Of a DNA stretch of 64,000 bases, positions 34,941 to 46,190 are shown piece by piece. Source of the stretch: Romanomermis culicivorax (taxonomy: Eukaryota > Nematoda > Enoplea > Mermithida > Mermithidae); assembly GCA_963922205.1 (NCBI GenBank), contig CAWUHX010000030.1:1364001-1428000 (forward strand). The letters are read 5' to 3'. Every line of letters starts with the position of its first letter. Within the stretch, counting starts at the first letter, position 1. The notes beneath the pieces are model-generated. The model ran no database searches. It saw only the letters and a list, made by a program, of their open reading frames with translations, and had not been told where the DNA came from. Both the position numbers and the translations under genes were made by a program.

Positions 34941-35686
34941 CTGCTTATGATATCCGTGTTACACATTAAAATCCTGCGTAAATTCTTCCAGGTATTCACG
35001 CCATCAGACTAAAATTTGGCATGGTTTCTGGGGATTAGAACACCATCATTACAAACTCGGAAAATATGAATTTATTGCCAGTGTTGGGATTTTTCACACA
35101 TTTTTGGTCGAGATTGATTATTTTCAGTTAAATAAACTTCAGCTGCAAGCTCTCGTTTTGAACTCGGCCACACATTTTGTTTCAAGTGGAAAAACAACCG
35201 GCCACTTCAATGCTATGGAACTACTGCTCAAACGCCTGTATTGCACACTTTACGAGTAAAAAATGCTTATTCTGACTTAGTACTAACCGCACCAGTGAAA
35301 AAATCTTATATTCAAAGAAAATTTTAAAAAAATTGTTTGTGGACCTTTATTTGGAACATTGCTGTGGATCTTTTTTCTTATACATAATACTTGCACTCTG
35401 CATGCAGAATTCAAAAATAAACATGCTATTTCGGCTGGGAAAAATCTTTAGGTTTTGTGTATGGATGTGTAGAAATGCTATTACATAAGTGCTAACAACC
35501 AAGTGAAATTATTTTTTAATCTGAATTTTTTAAATTAAAAAACAGTGAATTGGGGGCGAATTATCGGGGGAGATCTGTGGGGGGGGGGCGAATTGCTCAG
35601 CCGCGAACTACAGTGGGGGTGAATTTTGTTAGACGAATTGCTGATGGCAAATTACTGGGGGCGAATTGTCCGTATCCCTTTGTCAT

Positions 35687-37640
35687 TGCCACTTTCTTGA
35701 TACAGGATCACACCAATTGCGATTGCGCCTGAATCAGTTTGGATAATAAATTGGGCTTTGCCATTGTAGATTGGGTAGCAGAGGAACAGTGACATGTCAA
35801 AGCTTTCTTGATTCCTTCAAATGCTTTTCAGAGTACATCCATGACATTATAAGTTGAATCGTGACGTAGCAAGGTGTACAGGGGGCTTGATAGCATAGCT
35901 AATTGCAGAATGAAATGCTTTCACCATTGCACTAAACCTAGAAAACTTTGCATAGTCTTTTTGATCTGTGGGAACTTGTATTTGGCAATCAATTTAACTT
36001 TGTCAGGATTGTCAGCAATTCCTTCTGCTCTGAGTAGATGACCCAAAAATTTGACCCATGGTGGCAGGAATTCACACTTGTTGGGCTGCAGGGTCAAGTT
36101 GGCAGCACAGAGGGCATTGAAAATTCTTCGCAAGTGTTTGAGATGTTCGTCGAATGAATTTCTTGAGGCCAGAGGACAAAACTTTGATGTGGAACAGACC
36201 TTCTTGACAGATGAAGGTTTTCTCGTTGCTGAAATGGTTGTCAAGAGGTACCTCTCAGTACCCTGCCCTTAAATCAAGCATTGTGAAGAATTTGGTGTTG
36301 CCATAACATCCAAGTACTTGCCTATCCATGAGATCAGAAAGCAATTGCTAGGACTTACTTTGCTGATGCTGTGCTAGCCAATGAGGGGACACCAGTAGCC
36401 ATCTTTTTTCTTTACCAGGAAAAGTGGTGCTGCTCATGGAGAGCAGCATGTTTTGATAAAATCATTGTTGAGCATTTCTTGGATGTGGCAATGTATGAAT
36501 GGTCTTTGTTCCATGGTGGTGAAATAATAGTGGCGGGATACAGGCTTTGTAGTGCCAGTATCGAGGCTAACCATCAATTTGCTGGTGAATGTTGGTTTGT
36601 CACTGGGCCAACTGAAAACATCTTGGTTGTCTGGTAGCATGTAAAGGGCTTTAGCTTTTTGAGCTGCAGTGATAAACTTTTTTCTGTCATTTTGCTGAGC
36701 ACAAATTCGAGCTTCTGCTTATCAGTGTGATGCGGCAAGGATTTGTCCAGTGCAGCAGGATTGTGGTTGGTCAGATCACAGTTGGACATGGCAAGTGAAA
36801 CATGGATATGGCTATCGGGCTTTGGGACAACTACAGACTCCAAGGTGTGCTTTGTGACAGCAACTAATTGATTCGGGCATAGTTTGATACTATTCAGCAT
36901 GTTGTTGACAAACAATAAGTGGCATTTGCTGTTGGTAACATTGACTATAGGCATTTTGATGGGGAACTTTGCTGTGACTTCTGAAGTTAAGCAGTTGCAT
37001 GATTAAATCCAGTATCAAGGCAGTCATTAAGGCAAACAGTGCTGGTTACTCATTGCCGGCAACTAGCTTGAGTTGTGACTAAGGCTTGTGTGACAAAGAA
37101 AATTGGTTCAAAAAACTCTGTGACCTCCATTTGTTGTGCAGGCAGATGGTGTAAGCTAGATAGGGGAAACTGATCCAATTTTTCTGCTTCAATTTCTTTG
37201 GTTTAGCTGGAAGTATCAGTTTGTCATCATAAATGCTCAGCCTCTCCTCTTCAGGGATTTGTTCTATAATGTTATCGCAGGCAGTGCTAAGGAACATTTT
37301 GGCTGGCTTGATGATGACAATGACCTATAGGGGCAATTTGATATTTTGAATTTCCATATAATTATCTTTGAAGTTGAAGACAGCATGGATGTCTGGGTGC
37401 ACTAAGAAATTGGTGCCGATAATACATTGAAGATTGTTGTCATCATTGAGGATCACACATTTGATCATATGTTTGCTGAAAGTGGATAACATAGTGACGA
37501 CCATAGGACAATAGCACCATCAGTGACTTTAATTTTTCTACAAATCAGTAGCCAGAGTGATTGTTTGTTGAACACACACTTGATAAGGCCATATGACAAT
37601 AGTGAGCATTGTGCATTTGTGTCAATGAGGGCCTAAGATT
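35687..37640 (-). pseudogene. Element e3: protease, RT and start of RNase H (broken)
   Basis: Minus-strand order: protease with IDTN at about 37615 where IDTG is expected, pre-RT linker (about 36954-36574), RT fingers ([14 protein letters not shown] near 36580, SDKPT), RT palm and thumb (about 36250-35900), then RNase H (YQESGN near 35700) interrupted by the 4.9 kb transposon. A deletion near 36160 removes the segment with the YxDD catalytic box. Several stops. It is the third and most decayed relative of e1 and e2. Confidence 0.75.
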
Positions 37641-38170
37641 TGACATTACCAATCTTCCCTCAAATTTGGTATGCATGAGTCAAAGCATATTTTTCGACCA
37701 AAGATTTCATTGTAGGCATAAGATTGCCAATTTGGCAAATGGAGGAGCATGTGTGGCAAGGGTCCACTGCAGCTTGAGTCATGGGGGCCTACTGAACCTT
37801 TCCTGGGCTGATGATAGGGGGCAGTAGTGACTTCTTTACACAGCATGACCATGTTGGCAATGGAGGTTGGTTAAATGTAGCCTGGCATTTCCGAGGCATT
37901 TGCAATGGGGGCTGCTGAACTAATTGACAGTGCCAGCAGGGGGAGAGGCACTTTAGAGGACTGTGAGCTATCCTGGGACGAGTTTGTTGGTGTAGTGATC
38001 CATGGTGTGGGTAGCACTTTATAAGGAATTTGTTGCTCCCAAGATGCAGCATAGTCATAATTAGAGTAAACTGCATGGTGGCAAGTTGGAATGACCACTT
38101 GATTGGCCAAAGGTAGCAAGTTGGAATGACCACTTGATCATCAGCTCCTTGCCCGACTTCCCAGTATAAT
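37641..38170 (-). pseudogene. Probable gag remnant of e3
   Basis: Upstream of the e3 protease on the minus strand, short frames rich in Pro, Gln, His and Cys (about 38133-37646) are in the position of a gag end. No intact CCHC knuckle can be read. A 27-base stretch is duplicated near 38085-38130 (AGCAAGTTGGAATGACCACTTGAT-type), a small tandem duplication. Confidence 0.35.
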
Positions 38171-38196
38171 GCTTTGTTTTGGAAATAGAAACCACT

Positions 38197-39870
38197 TTAA
38201 TATTTGGTTGTCTGATTTGGGCCCAACCCATCAAAATGAAGTTGCAATACCTTATCCTCTCTCTTCAAGAGGGTCATGAGGTCATATCTAATTAGCCCTT
38301 TTGGCAGCTCATCTACTTTAGGGTCCACTAAACTAAAATCCAGTTCCTCTCCAGGATATAAACAGGTTAAACTTTTTTCCTTACCTTTATCCTGGTTGTT
38401 TTCCTTGTCTATCACTTGCCCCTGATTTCCATCAATCTGAACTTGAACCTGACCCTTCTTTTCTGCGTCTTTTGCCTTGCTCTTTGTAGTAACAGCATTT
38501 ACGAAGTTTGCAGGCATACTAGATTCTGGATCACCCTCAGAATCTTCAGGATATATTTGGGTGAGCCTGGAATTTCTGTCAATCTTTTGACTGTTCTAAA
38601 TTTGACCCTCCCTCTATAGCTTTCAATACAGTGGAGTGCCATCCTGAGATTTTGATCTTTCAGAATTCTGAATCTCCTCTGCTGGTTGAGGTGAGTCTCC
38701 TCAGTTTTCAGCTCTTGATCTTTCAGATCTGGCTCTTTATTATTCTCTGAGAACATGTGTTCCCATTTTGGGGGTATCTTCTGGGTTTGATCATCGAGTT
38801 CGTTCATTCTAGAAAGAAAGTCTGCCAAAATCTGCAGACCTATCCGAAACCAGGTACCTCAGGAATGGCACTGACAACAATACAAGTTTCAGGGCTTTGA
38901 AAAGCCTGATAATGAACCTCTGTGATCTCCCAAACAATATTCTCTCCTGTTAATTTGTACAAAGGCTCTGCTAGTCTAGGTAACCCTGGCATGAATTTTT
39001 TACACCAATGTAGCATTCCTAGAAATCTTTGGAGTTTCTTCTTCGATTCAGGAGAAGGGATTTCCCTTATGGCTTCGACATTTTTTGGATCTGGGAAAAC
39101 TCCATCCAAATTTAAGATATGTCTTAGAAAGTGGACTCTCTCAGGTAGAAATTCACACTTCTCTGACTTTAGGGTCAACTGGGCCTTTCTCAGGATTTGA
39201 AGGACTAGCTCTAAATTGACCAGGTGTTCCTCAAATGTATTTGAGAACACAATTATGTGGACTATATAGATGAGATAGATTCTGGATACATATGGGTGCA
39301 AAAGTCTTCCCATCATTTGCTGAAGCTCTGTGAGCGCATTTTTTAAGCCAAAAAACATGACCTTAAATTGATATAGCCCTTCCTGTCATATGGAAGGGGT
39401 CTTTTCTTTGCTCTCATCATCCATAGGTATTTGCCAGTAATCAAATTTTAGACCCAAAGTGGTACAAAATTTGGCTCTACCTAAACAGTCCAGATAGTCA
39501 TCTATTCTAGGAATGAGATACTCATCATTCTTTGTGACCTCATTTATACCTCTGCAGTTGACTACTAATCATTTGGTACCACCCTTTTTTCCTGCCAGAA
39601 ATAAGGGTGCTAACCAAGGCGACTTTGATGGTTCTATAACACAATTTTTAAGCATGTATAGTACATTCTCATGAACATGTGGCCTTAAATTAATGACTGT
39701 CCTGTGGTGATGTTCAGCCACAGGTGCCGCACTGACTGCATTAATTTTACAAGTCAAATAAGGTGTAGAAGTTGGAGGATCATTGTGCAAGCTAAATACA
39801 TCTCTATAATTGGAGAGACACTTCAATGCTTCTTCCACATGGTCCAAAGGTATGTTTTCTATGTGAAAAA
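38197..39870 (-). pseudogene. Second gypsy lineage: RT fragment and pol linker, broken
   Basis: Minus-strand RT with its own sequence type: NYRDVFSLHN and PWLAPLFLAGKK (about 39800-39580), [16 protein letters not shown] (about 39500), FGLKNALTELQQMM (about 39350), YIVH in place of YIDD (about 39270), LGMLHWCKKFMPGL (about 39000). The RNase H is deleted: at about 38850 the RT thumb runs into ADFLSRMN, which normally follows RNase H. Then come acidic/basic linker frames to 38197. It differs clearly from e1-e3 and e5, so it is another gypsy lineage, dead. Confidence 0.75.
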
Positions 39871-41009
39871 TTTCATAAGGTAGTATGTATAAAAAATGCA
39901 TTATAGAGTTAAAACCATACATATTTCTGAGGATTGGGGTTTGCTGGAGTTCCTGACCCCAGGCAGCTTCCTGACTGACCCCCCCCCCAGAATTTTTCTT
40001 TTTCTTGGGATATACCATGAAATGTAAAAGTAGATTTCTTCCCAACTAAATTTTGCAAATAAATATAAGCATAAAATTAATATGAAGTTAAAATAGTTCA
40101 GTGCTCGTTGAAGACTTAAGCATATAAAGATTAGAAATTTCACGCAAACGTGTTAAAAATTATCAGGAAAGAAGTTTGACTGCTTTGTTGGAAGTGAAAG
40201 AGCACACGGAAGAACATCTAAAAACGAAGTTTTAAGACGTTTTAATCAATTTTGACTGAGTTCTGATATCACTTCTAAAAAAATCTAGATCTGACTCCTC
40301 AAAATTATTATGCTGTACATTTATGGTCAAAACCATCACTAAAAATAAATTTTAATGCCTGTTGTAGAAGTAAAAAAACCGAAGTATCAAAAATAATTCG
40401 GTTAGACGCCTGGCTTTGGCGCATATTGGTGATGGATTTCAGTTTTCTTTGTTAAAATTCAACAGCTTCTAGCTTATGTGGCCCACTTGCTATGAACGGA
40501 AGTGTTTTAGGGACCCAGTCAACTAGTTTGACACTCAGAAATATTCTAGAGAAAATATGACTCATGAAAATTCCTTCTTAATTTGTCACTCCCAGAAGAC
40601 TACATAAATTGATCAAGTTATTCTTCGCTTTCTCAATTCATTGACAACAATTTAACAAACAGTTTCAGAAAGTTGGAAAAAATAATAAGAAACCGCCTAA
40701 GTACTCCTAATGGATACTACTAATTAGTCAATAAAAGAAGTTTTTGCAAGCCTAGAAGTCGGCCAAGGGGCATGATCGGCCATTCGGCCACCCGCTACAC
40801 AATGAAGTATCTCGACCGGTAGCTCATCTTTCTTTCATTGAAAAAATTGCCGTCGTATTTGGGGTACATTGAACATCACTGTTACGTTGAACTACTTAAT
40901 TTATGTATCGTTGTCAAGTATAGTTAGCTCTTCAGTTATGTTCTTTTGTGATAGAGTCTTAGATGTTTTTTTCTAAAACATAGCATTCATAGCAGTTCTT
41001 GTTTTTTAG
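39871..41009. other. Non-coding, probably ACSL intron
   Basis: No gene seen. It ends at the acceptor TTTTTTAG of the first recognisable ACSL exon. I searched for the preceding ACSL exon (the part before the conserved Trp) and could not find it here, so it must lie further upstream, perhaps beyond the whole retroelement cluster. Confidence 0.4.
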
Positions 41010-41109
41010 TGGGTTATCGCCGAGTATGCTTGCTACGTGTACTCTATGTTAAGTATACCGATTTACAACACGTTTGGCCACGAAAGCGTCAAAACCGTTT
41101 TAGCAGAAA
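41010..41109 (+). CDS. Long-chain acyl-CoA synthetase, exon a (partial gene)
   Basis: 33 codons plus one base, after acceptor GTTTTTTAG and before donor GTAAGA. It encodes WVIAEYACYVYSM...IPIYNT.G, which fits the ACSL segment around W(V/I)..E..C..YS...VPLYDTLG. ACSL enzymes activate long-chain fatty acids with ATP and CoA at ER, mitochondrial or peroxisomal membranes. The phase (one base left over) joins exactly to exon b. The fit is family-level; I cannot choose a paralog. Confidence 0.75.
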
Positions 41110-41394
41110 GTAAGATGAGTGAGAATTGAACAAGGAACAAATTCAAATATAACGTTTCTTTCTGTTAGGGAACACTGTAAAATATTTTTCCGAGAGAAAG
41201 GTGTTTGTAACTTTGAAATTTGATCTTGTAATATTTGTGTCACTTCCTATTAGAAATTGATACTCCCTTTGTATTTATTCGGTCCCAAAGAAAAGCAAAA
41301 CGCCAACTTTGTCAAACGTCACTAGGTTACGCGGGAAACATTGAAACACCGGTTTAGGAATTGAAGTCAAGTCGCATAAAATTCTTATTTTTAG

Positions 41395-41613
41395 CTGCGT
41401 TGACCGTTATTGTAATCGATACGTTGGACAAAATTAGAATTTTTAATCAAACGTCGAACCGATTTCAAAAAATTGAAATTGATCGTTCTGATGGATGACA
41501 TACTATCCTGTAGACCGGCTATGAAAGCTGACGTAGACAAAATGAATCTGACTTTGTTAACAATGAAGGAAACTATTGAAATGGGGGAGCAGAATAAGCA
41601 TATTCCGGATATG
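41395..41613 (+). CDS. Long-chain acyl-CoA synthetase, exon b (apparent frameshift)
   Basis: Acceptor TTATTTTTAG, donor ATG|GTAACT. The first part reads ALTVIVIDTLDKIRIFNQ in the frame given by exon a, corresponding to the LSLVFVD.P.KA region. The second part reads KLIVLMDDI...MKETIEMGEQNKH in a different frame, corresponding to LKIIVVMD...ED.G. The switch lies at a run of six A near 41466-41472; five A would keep one frame. It is either a sequence or assembly error or a real inactivating insertion. Both halves fit the family in order, so the exon itself is secure. Confidence 0.7.
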
Positions 41614-41784
41614 GTAACTTTTCTCTTTTCTCCCACCTTACTTTTTGCTGTTACTTTTGCCATTCAAAAATCTAGATAATTGGTTAAATAATTTTTCCCT
41701 TTCGCGAAGTTTATTTTGGTTTCAATTTTCAATTTCGTCTACTTACGTTCATTTTATTGCATTGATTTTCTCAATATTTTTTAG

Positions 41785-41982
41785 CCTCCTAAACCATCCA
41801 GTTTGGTTTCTATCTGCTATACTAGCGGTACGGGGGGAAATGCACGCGGCATTTTAACGACCGATGCCAATGTCGTCGCCAATTGTTCGCCGATTGCAAA
41901 CTTCAAATATGGAGCATTTGCCGCCGACGACACATTACTCTCCTACATGCCTGCTGCACATATTTTCGAAAGGGTCATGGAA
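41785..41982 (+). CDS. Long-chain acyl-CoA synthetase, exon c (AMP-binding loop)
   Basis: 66 codons in phase 0, acceptor ATTTTTTAG, donor GTAAAA. It holds the adenylate-forming enzyme signature as ICYTSGTGGNARG where the family normally has TSGTTGNPKG: the second Thr is Gly and the Pro-Lys pair is Ala-Arg. Next come DDTLLSYMPAAHIFER, matching DDT..S.LP.AH.FER. The loop Lys-to-Arg change is unusual for an active enzyme. Introns on both sides are short (171 and 185 bases). Confidence 0.9.
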
Positions 41983-42167
41983 GTAAAAATACAGAACTTT
42001 AGACAATCGTAAAATTTGAATGAAATTATCATTGTAATGCTGCAGTTGCATAAAAGTTAGGTGGTAGTAGCAGTAGTGGTAGAAGTGCAAGGAAGTGCTC
42101 CAAGGTCTCAAAGACTAATCCGTCGGATAATACAATTAAGCATTTTATTAGAATAACAAATTTTCAG

Positions 42168-42385
42168 GCCGCGATTCTTATGAAAGGAGGGGCGATAGGC
42201 TTCTTCTCGGGTAACGTCACGTTGTTGGGCGACGACCTGTTCCACTTACGTCCTACGAAGATGCCCTGCGTACCAGCTTTACTAAACCGTGTGTACAGTA
42301 ATGCGATGACACAGATCAATAGTAGCTTAATCGGAAGATGCATATTTCAAAGGGCACTGGCGTCAAAGAAGCGGCTTTTGGAAAA
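42168..42385 (+). CDS. Long-chain acyl-CoA synthetase, exon d
   Basis: Acceptor ATTTTCAG, donor GTAAGT. It encodes GGAIGFFSGNVTLLGDDL, then RPTKMPCVPALLNRVY and a helix ending KKRLLEK, all matching the ACSL order (IGFFQG...LL.DDL...P...P.VPRLLNR). It ends with two bases of a codon; these join to the G of exon e 19.1 kb downstream to make AAG and keep the frame, which proves the link across the long intron. Confidence 0.9.
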
Positions 42386-42594
42386 GTAAGTAATTCAATA
42401 AAAAACACTGTCTGGTTATTGCGGTTTCTGAGGTTACTCGTGTCCACTCATGCGTGTCCAAAATTCATATTTTTCAATACCTTAAATCCAACATGCCATC
42501 TTTTCGGGTATCAAAAGCAGCTTCTAGGAAAATTCGCTATATTTTGTTTTTCTTGAACGCTTCTAAATTACCAAAAAGCAACTACGACACTATT

Positions 42595-42645
42595 TTTTCA
42601 CGATAATTATACGTGTCATGTTTCACGATAATTATACGTGTCGTC
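42595..42645. repeat. Short tandem duplication
   Basis: TTTCACGATAATTATACGTGTC occurs twice in a row (about 42597 and 42622), 24-25 bases apart. It lies just upstream of dispersed repeat X. Confidence 0.7.
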
Positions 42646-42960
42646 AACCTATAATCGCGTCCCCTCTCCTCTAGAGCGAAAACAGTAAAAGCTAGAACCT
42701 TGGAGTTTTTTTAAAATTCCGGGCTTAGGGACAAACTATGGGGTGCATGTGGTCATTTGACCTCTATCTGCAAATGGTGCTCGGTGGTGCACCAAAAATA
42801 TGCAAAAAATAGCTTTTTTGTGGCTTTTAGTTCCAGCATGCCCCACATTGAGTGTAGCATCCTTGAGCTCGATACTTCGCCCCATGCATCTATCCGATGT
42901 CCCTCAGATTACAATTTTTTCTTTTTTGAAAATACGGCCTTAATCCAATTATACTATGGC
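42640..42960 (+). repeat. Dispersed repeat X, copy 2
   Basis: Plus-strand copy of the repeat described at 34290-34625 (inverted there) and partly at 62585-62740. A short part (GGTGCATGTGGTCATTTGACC) is also found at 57892, directly beyond the e5 insertion. Non-coding. Confidence 0.6.
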
Positions 42961-44190
42961 CCAAAGTTCAGAAATCACAAAAATTCCTAAATTTTGTTAT
43001 ATAAAATTTATGGCTTCAAAAAAAGTTTTTCTTGCATAAAAATTTTTGCAGTATGTTTTTGTAAGCATGATGCATTTTACTGATGTTCCGGTGCCACTTT
43101 TTCAGCCGGTACCGGTACCACTACAATGTTATACGTATATATTAATTATATATGTAACATGTTACGTATGCAGTTGAGATACATATATGCTGATCTGCAA
43201 AGTCATAATTGTCGGTCATTTAAAAAAATCCACTCAGTCAATGCATAGAATGACGTATTTTCTGCTATTTATAAAATGCTTGTAAATCGGAAAATGTCAG
43301 CTTTCTTGTCGAAATCGCTTACACGAAGCTTTTGTGTCACATTTTTCTTTCTCGAGAAACGGTTAAACGGTTAAAGATTAATTGAGTACGATAACAAAAG
43401 TTCAGTCCTATGTGACACAGAGTTAAGTAGGAAATCGTTGAAATATAAATTGGTACTTGCTTTGCACTCTAATTATTTAAAAATCATTTCGGGGGAAAAA
43501 AGACTATAATAATAGCAGCAGAAATATGCGGTAATCATCAAAATTGGCGATTAAAATGGATTCTGAAAACTCAATTATACTATGGCCTAAAGATGCTCTT
43601 AGAGTACTCTTATGGAATCTAAAACAGTTATCCGAGCTAAATATGTCTCAAATTTCCAAGCAAAATTGGAAATTTTATATACATCTGTTTAACACGATTT
43701 ATTCATTTTTTATATTTTCATTTTTCAACATTTTTGCGTTGTAGACATTCTAAATTATTTTCCACATTACCCACATGGATTTTAATTCCAGAAATGCATT
43801 TCAATCTGAGAATCTCAGCACCCTTGTAGAAATAACGCATCCTCATCAAACAAACTGCAAGCAGTAAAGACAACAACCTAATGATAAACAACAATAATAG
43901 AGAACAACTACAAAAAATGCTGCTAAAAACTGACCAATTCTTTGGCATACTCGTTCTAGTCGAATTCAATGCCTGAATTATTTCAGTTTCATATGCCCAA
44001 CTATTGAATAATCTTTACATTTATTTAGAACATTATCAGACATGAAATTAATTTTTTCAAAAATGAACTTGAGTACCGGCACCAGTACCTCCTCGGTACC
44101 GCCCGCTACCTGTACCATGAAACCGATGCCGGTACCCGTATCGCCACTGGTAACTGTCGCATCACTAATGCATTTATGCCCACGTGTCTG
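42961..44190. other. Intron DNA with diverged repeats
   Basis: No gene. Two patches of CCGGTACCGG-type sequence lie at about 43085-43125 and 44070-44160 and may be the ends of an old element. A stretch at 43290-43440 (GTCCTATGTGACACAGA, GAAATCGCTTACAC) has a diverged copy at 61830-61960 (GTCCTACGTGACACAGA, GAAATCGTTTACAC), near the other end of the intron. Confidence 0.4.
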
Positions 44191-44194
44191 CATG
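44191..44194. repeat. e5 target site duplication CATG, left
   Basis: CATG directly before the TG of the left LTR, repeated at 57854-57857 directly after the CA of the right LTR. Ty3/gypsy integrases make duplications of 4-6 bases. Confidence 0.8.
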
Positions 44195-45028
44195 TGTCGT
44201 ATTAAGGTTCTCGTATGCCCTCGGCTGCCTACCTGCGGTTCTTGGGAGATCCAATCTGGTACGGCCCCTGACGCTAACCCGGTACTAATTTCACTCCGAC
44301 TGCAGTGAGTTGAGACTTGAGGTACGTGAACGTTTATTAGTGAGCAAAACACAACAGGTAGTGAAATACAATGAGGAGTGTAAGTACGAAACAAAGGTGC
44401 AGAGTGCCGAAAATATAAACACTGACGCCAACAACCTCCCTAGTCAACTGATCCTTCCAATTTGTCCCTGAGCAGCGAGCCACAGGGCCAATGGGATCTC
44501 TCAGGGCACGGCCTAAGCTGAAACTCTACCAAAAGTAAGTGAACTAACTCACACAACCACTCACGATTCCTTTCTTCAAAATGGAACGTCGAAAACGTCT
44601 CAGGCCGCGTTATCACTCAAAATCCGCCCGCGGCGCGTATCACGAAATACAAATAAACAAGACGACGATCCTTTCCTCCGTCACCGTCGTCAAAAATAAC
44701 ACAGCGTCCGAAAACTACGGGGTGGACGCCAATACTACGCAAAGGAGAGGCGATTCTCCAGACGACAATATTTGCCACAATAATAATAATAAGAAAAACT
44801 AAGAATGAATAAAAACGCTGGCGCGCGTCTGACATCGACCTGCAAGTGATATGCAAAACATTTGCGCCAACCATTTGTTTATTTTAGACCAAAAATATGA
44901 GTGACACAAACCGTTTTATCGGTTTGTTTACCTGAGAATAAATGAAAACGCTTTAGCAATAAAGAAACTTTAGAAAATGAAATGATGTAATTAGAGGACC
45001 AAAGGTCAGAGGAATTGACCCTCTGACA
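44195..45028 (-). repeat. e5 3' LTR (834 bp)
   Basis: TGTCGTATTA ... CCCTCTGACA on this strand. Differences from the other LTR: G against T near 44206 and A against C near 44612. It follows the polypurine tract in element orientation. The short open frames inside both LTRs are the same on both sides and need not be genes. Confidence 0.9.
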
Positions 45029-45045
45029 TCCCTCCCCCCCAAAGG
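45029..45045 (-). promoter_or_regulatory. e5 polypurine tract
   Basis: TCCCTCCCCCCCAAAGG on this strand, read on the minus strand as a G/A tract ending at the 3' LTR. Expected plus-strand primer for reverse transcription. Confidence 0.8.
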
Positions 45046-46190
45046 CAAGACTTTTCCCGCCAGCGAAGGGAAAAGTCAGGAGGTCCCCCAAGGGCCCCCG
45101 ACCCTCGACGCCGACGATCGACGCCTCCAACTGTTCCAACCAACGACGCTACGCGCCGTTGACGCGATTATAAACAATAAAAAATAAAATGTCCGTATCA
45201 AACGGTATCGTTACAACTTTGGGCCAATTGCGCCGGATGCTACCCGACGCTAAAAAGTTCGCTAATAAAATGCCCCGTGGGCTCGTGGTCCCGAATAAAA
45301 GAATAAAAAATGTTCGAACGAATAGCGTTCTCGGCACTCGGGCCGAATTTTGATCAAGATAAAAATAAAAACGTTTTATCGGCGGCGACCCCCGCGGTGC
45401 CCGAGTTAGGTTGTGGGCTGCTCCCCACTGCCGTCGATTTATTTCGTATCGGCGGCTCCTCCATCACGGATTGTGGCATTCGTCTCCGTCCTCTCCGGAG
45501 GGGGGGTTGTTGCTGTGGAGAGCCCGCAAGACTTTCCAAATTCCGCCGCCGTTCCTCCTCTGGCCCCTTGGCCGGACACTGGCCCCCCCGACGCCTTTGG
45601 TATTATCTGCCCCCAGGGAGAAAGGATGCCCGAAAACCAAATCCTCTGGCCCTTTGGCTGTCTAGATTTTGAACCAAAAATATTTAAGGTATTTATTGCT
45701 AAAGTGAATTTGCCTTATTAAGAGGTAAACTTAAACCCATAACACGGTCTGTGCCACGAAAAAATTTTAGAATGAAAATGTGTTTTGGAAAAAAGATGGG
45801 AAAAAATATGAAAATGGCAGCGCAAAGCCTGCTATCCTTGGGCGATGCCAGTTGGTGACTTTTGTCGGAAAGGAACAAAATACCCGAGATTTAAGAAAAT
45901 ACAAAAAATTGCTCAATAATTTCCAGATTCGCAAAAAAAAGAAATACGATATATTCCCGTGCAGATCTCGAACACAACACAAACGAAAAAATAAATGAAA
46001 CAATTTGAGATTAGTACAAGAGGCAACTTTAAGGCATAAAAAAGGTGGCACAACCGGTTCGATTTTGTAATACAGACGCTCACAACAGAGAAATAGGTAA
46101 CTTTTGAAATATCGAAAAAATTTTACAGAATGAAATAATTATCTTTATAATGACCTCACGGAGAGTGGGGTCATCTGAAACATAAAAAAT
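45046..46190 (-). other. e5 3' untranslated region, GC-rich in part
   Basis: About 1.15 kb between the stop of the second ORF and the polypurine tract. The part 45050-45660 is GC-rich and unlike the neighbouring DNA. There is no envelope-like gene and no frame on the element strand that I can support. Long plus-strand frames around 45310-45720 follow the GC-rich composition and are antisense to the element. Confidence 0.45.

Larger units (their letters stand above)
30743..35678. mobile_element. 4.9 kb DNA transposon inside e3 (8 bp target duplication)
   Basis: Flanked by TTTGTCAT on both sides. The ends are inverted: GACAATTCGCCCCCAG near 30752 on the left and CTGGGGGCGAATTGTC near 35655 on the right. 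Both ends carry degenerate repeats of about 15 bases built on AATTYGCCCCC (about 30752-30895 and 35545-35670), the kind of subterminal repeats that transposases bind. An 8 bp duplication is typical of hAT and P superfamilies. No transposase frame is visible, so it is non-autonomous or gutted. It contains a TIR element (31017-32664), a 98 bp satellite, a MITE (33811-34251) and a dispersed repeat. Confidence 0.7.

Noticed and set aside
34652..34999. Phe/Ser-rich minus-strand frames that look like membrane proteins
   Set aside because: Produced by a purine-rich low-complexity tract; no plausible start or conservation.
41391..41663. 90-codon minus-strand frame over ACSL exon b
   Set aside because: Antisense shadow; the plus strand carries the ACSL-like sequence with correct splice sites.
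44581..44874. 73- and 85-codon frames inside the e5 LTR, including a hydrophobic stretch
   Set aside because: Identical in both LTRs because the LTRs are identical; the hydrophobic run comes from an AAT repeat read antisense. No evidence of a gene.
45310..45721. Overlapping plus-strand frames of 84-120 codons behind the left e5 LTR
   Set aside because: GC-rich composition keeps several frames and both strands open at once; antisense to the element, no domain, no related copy.
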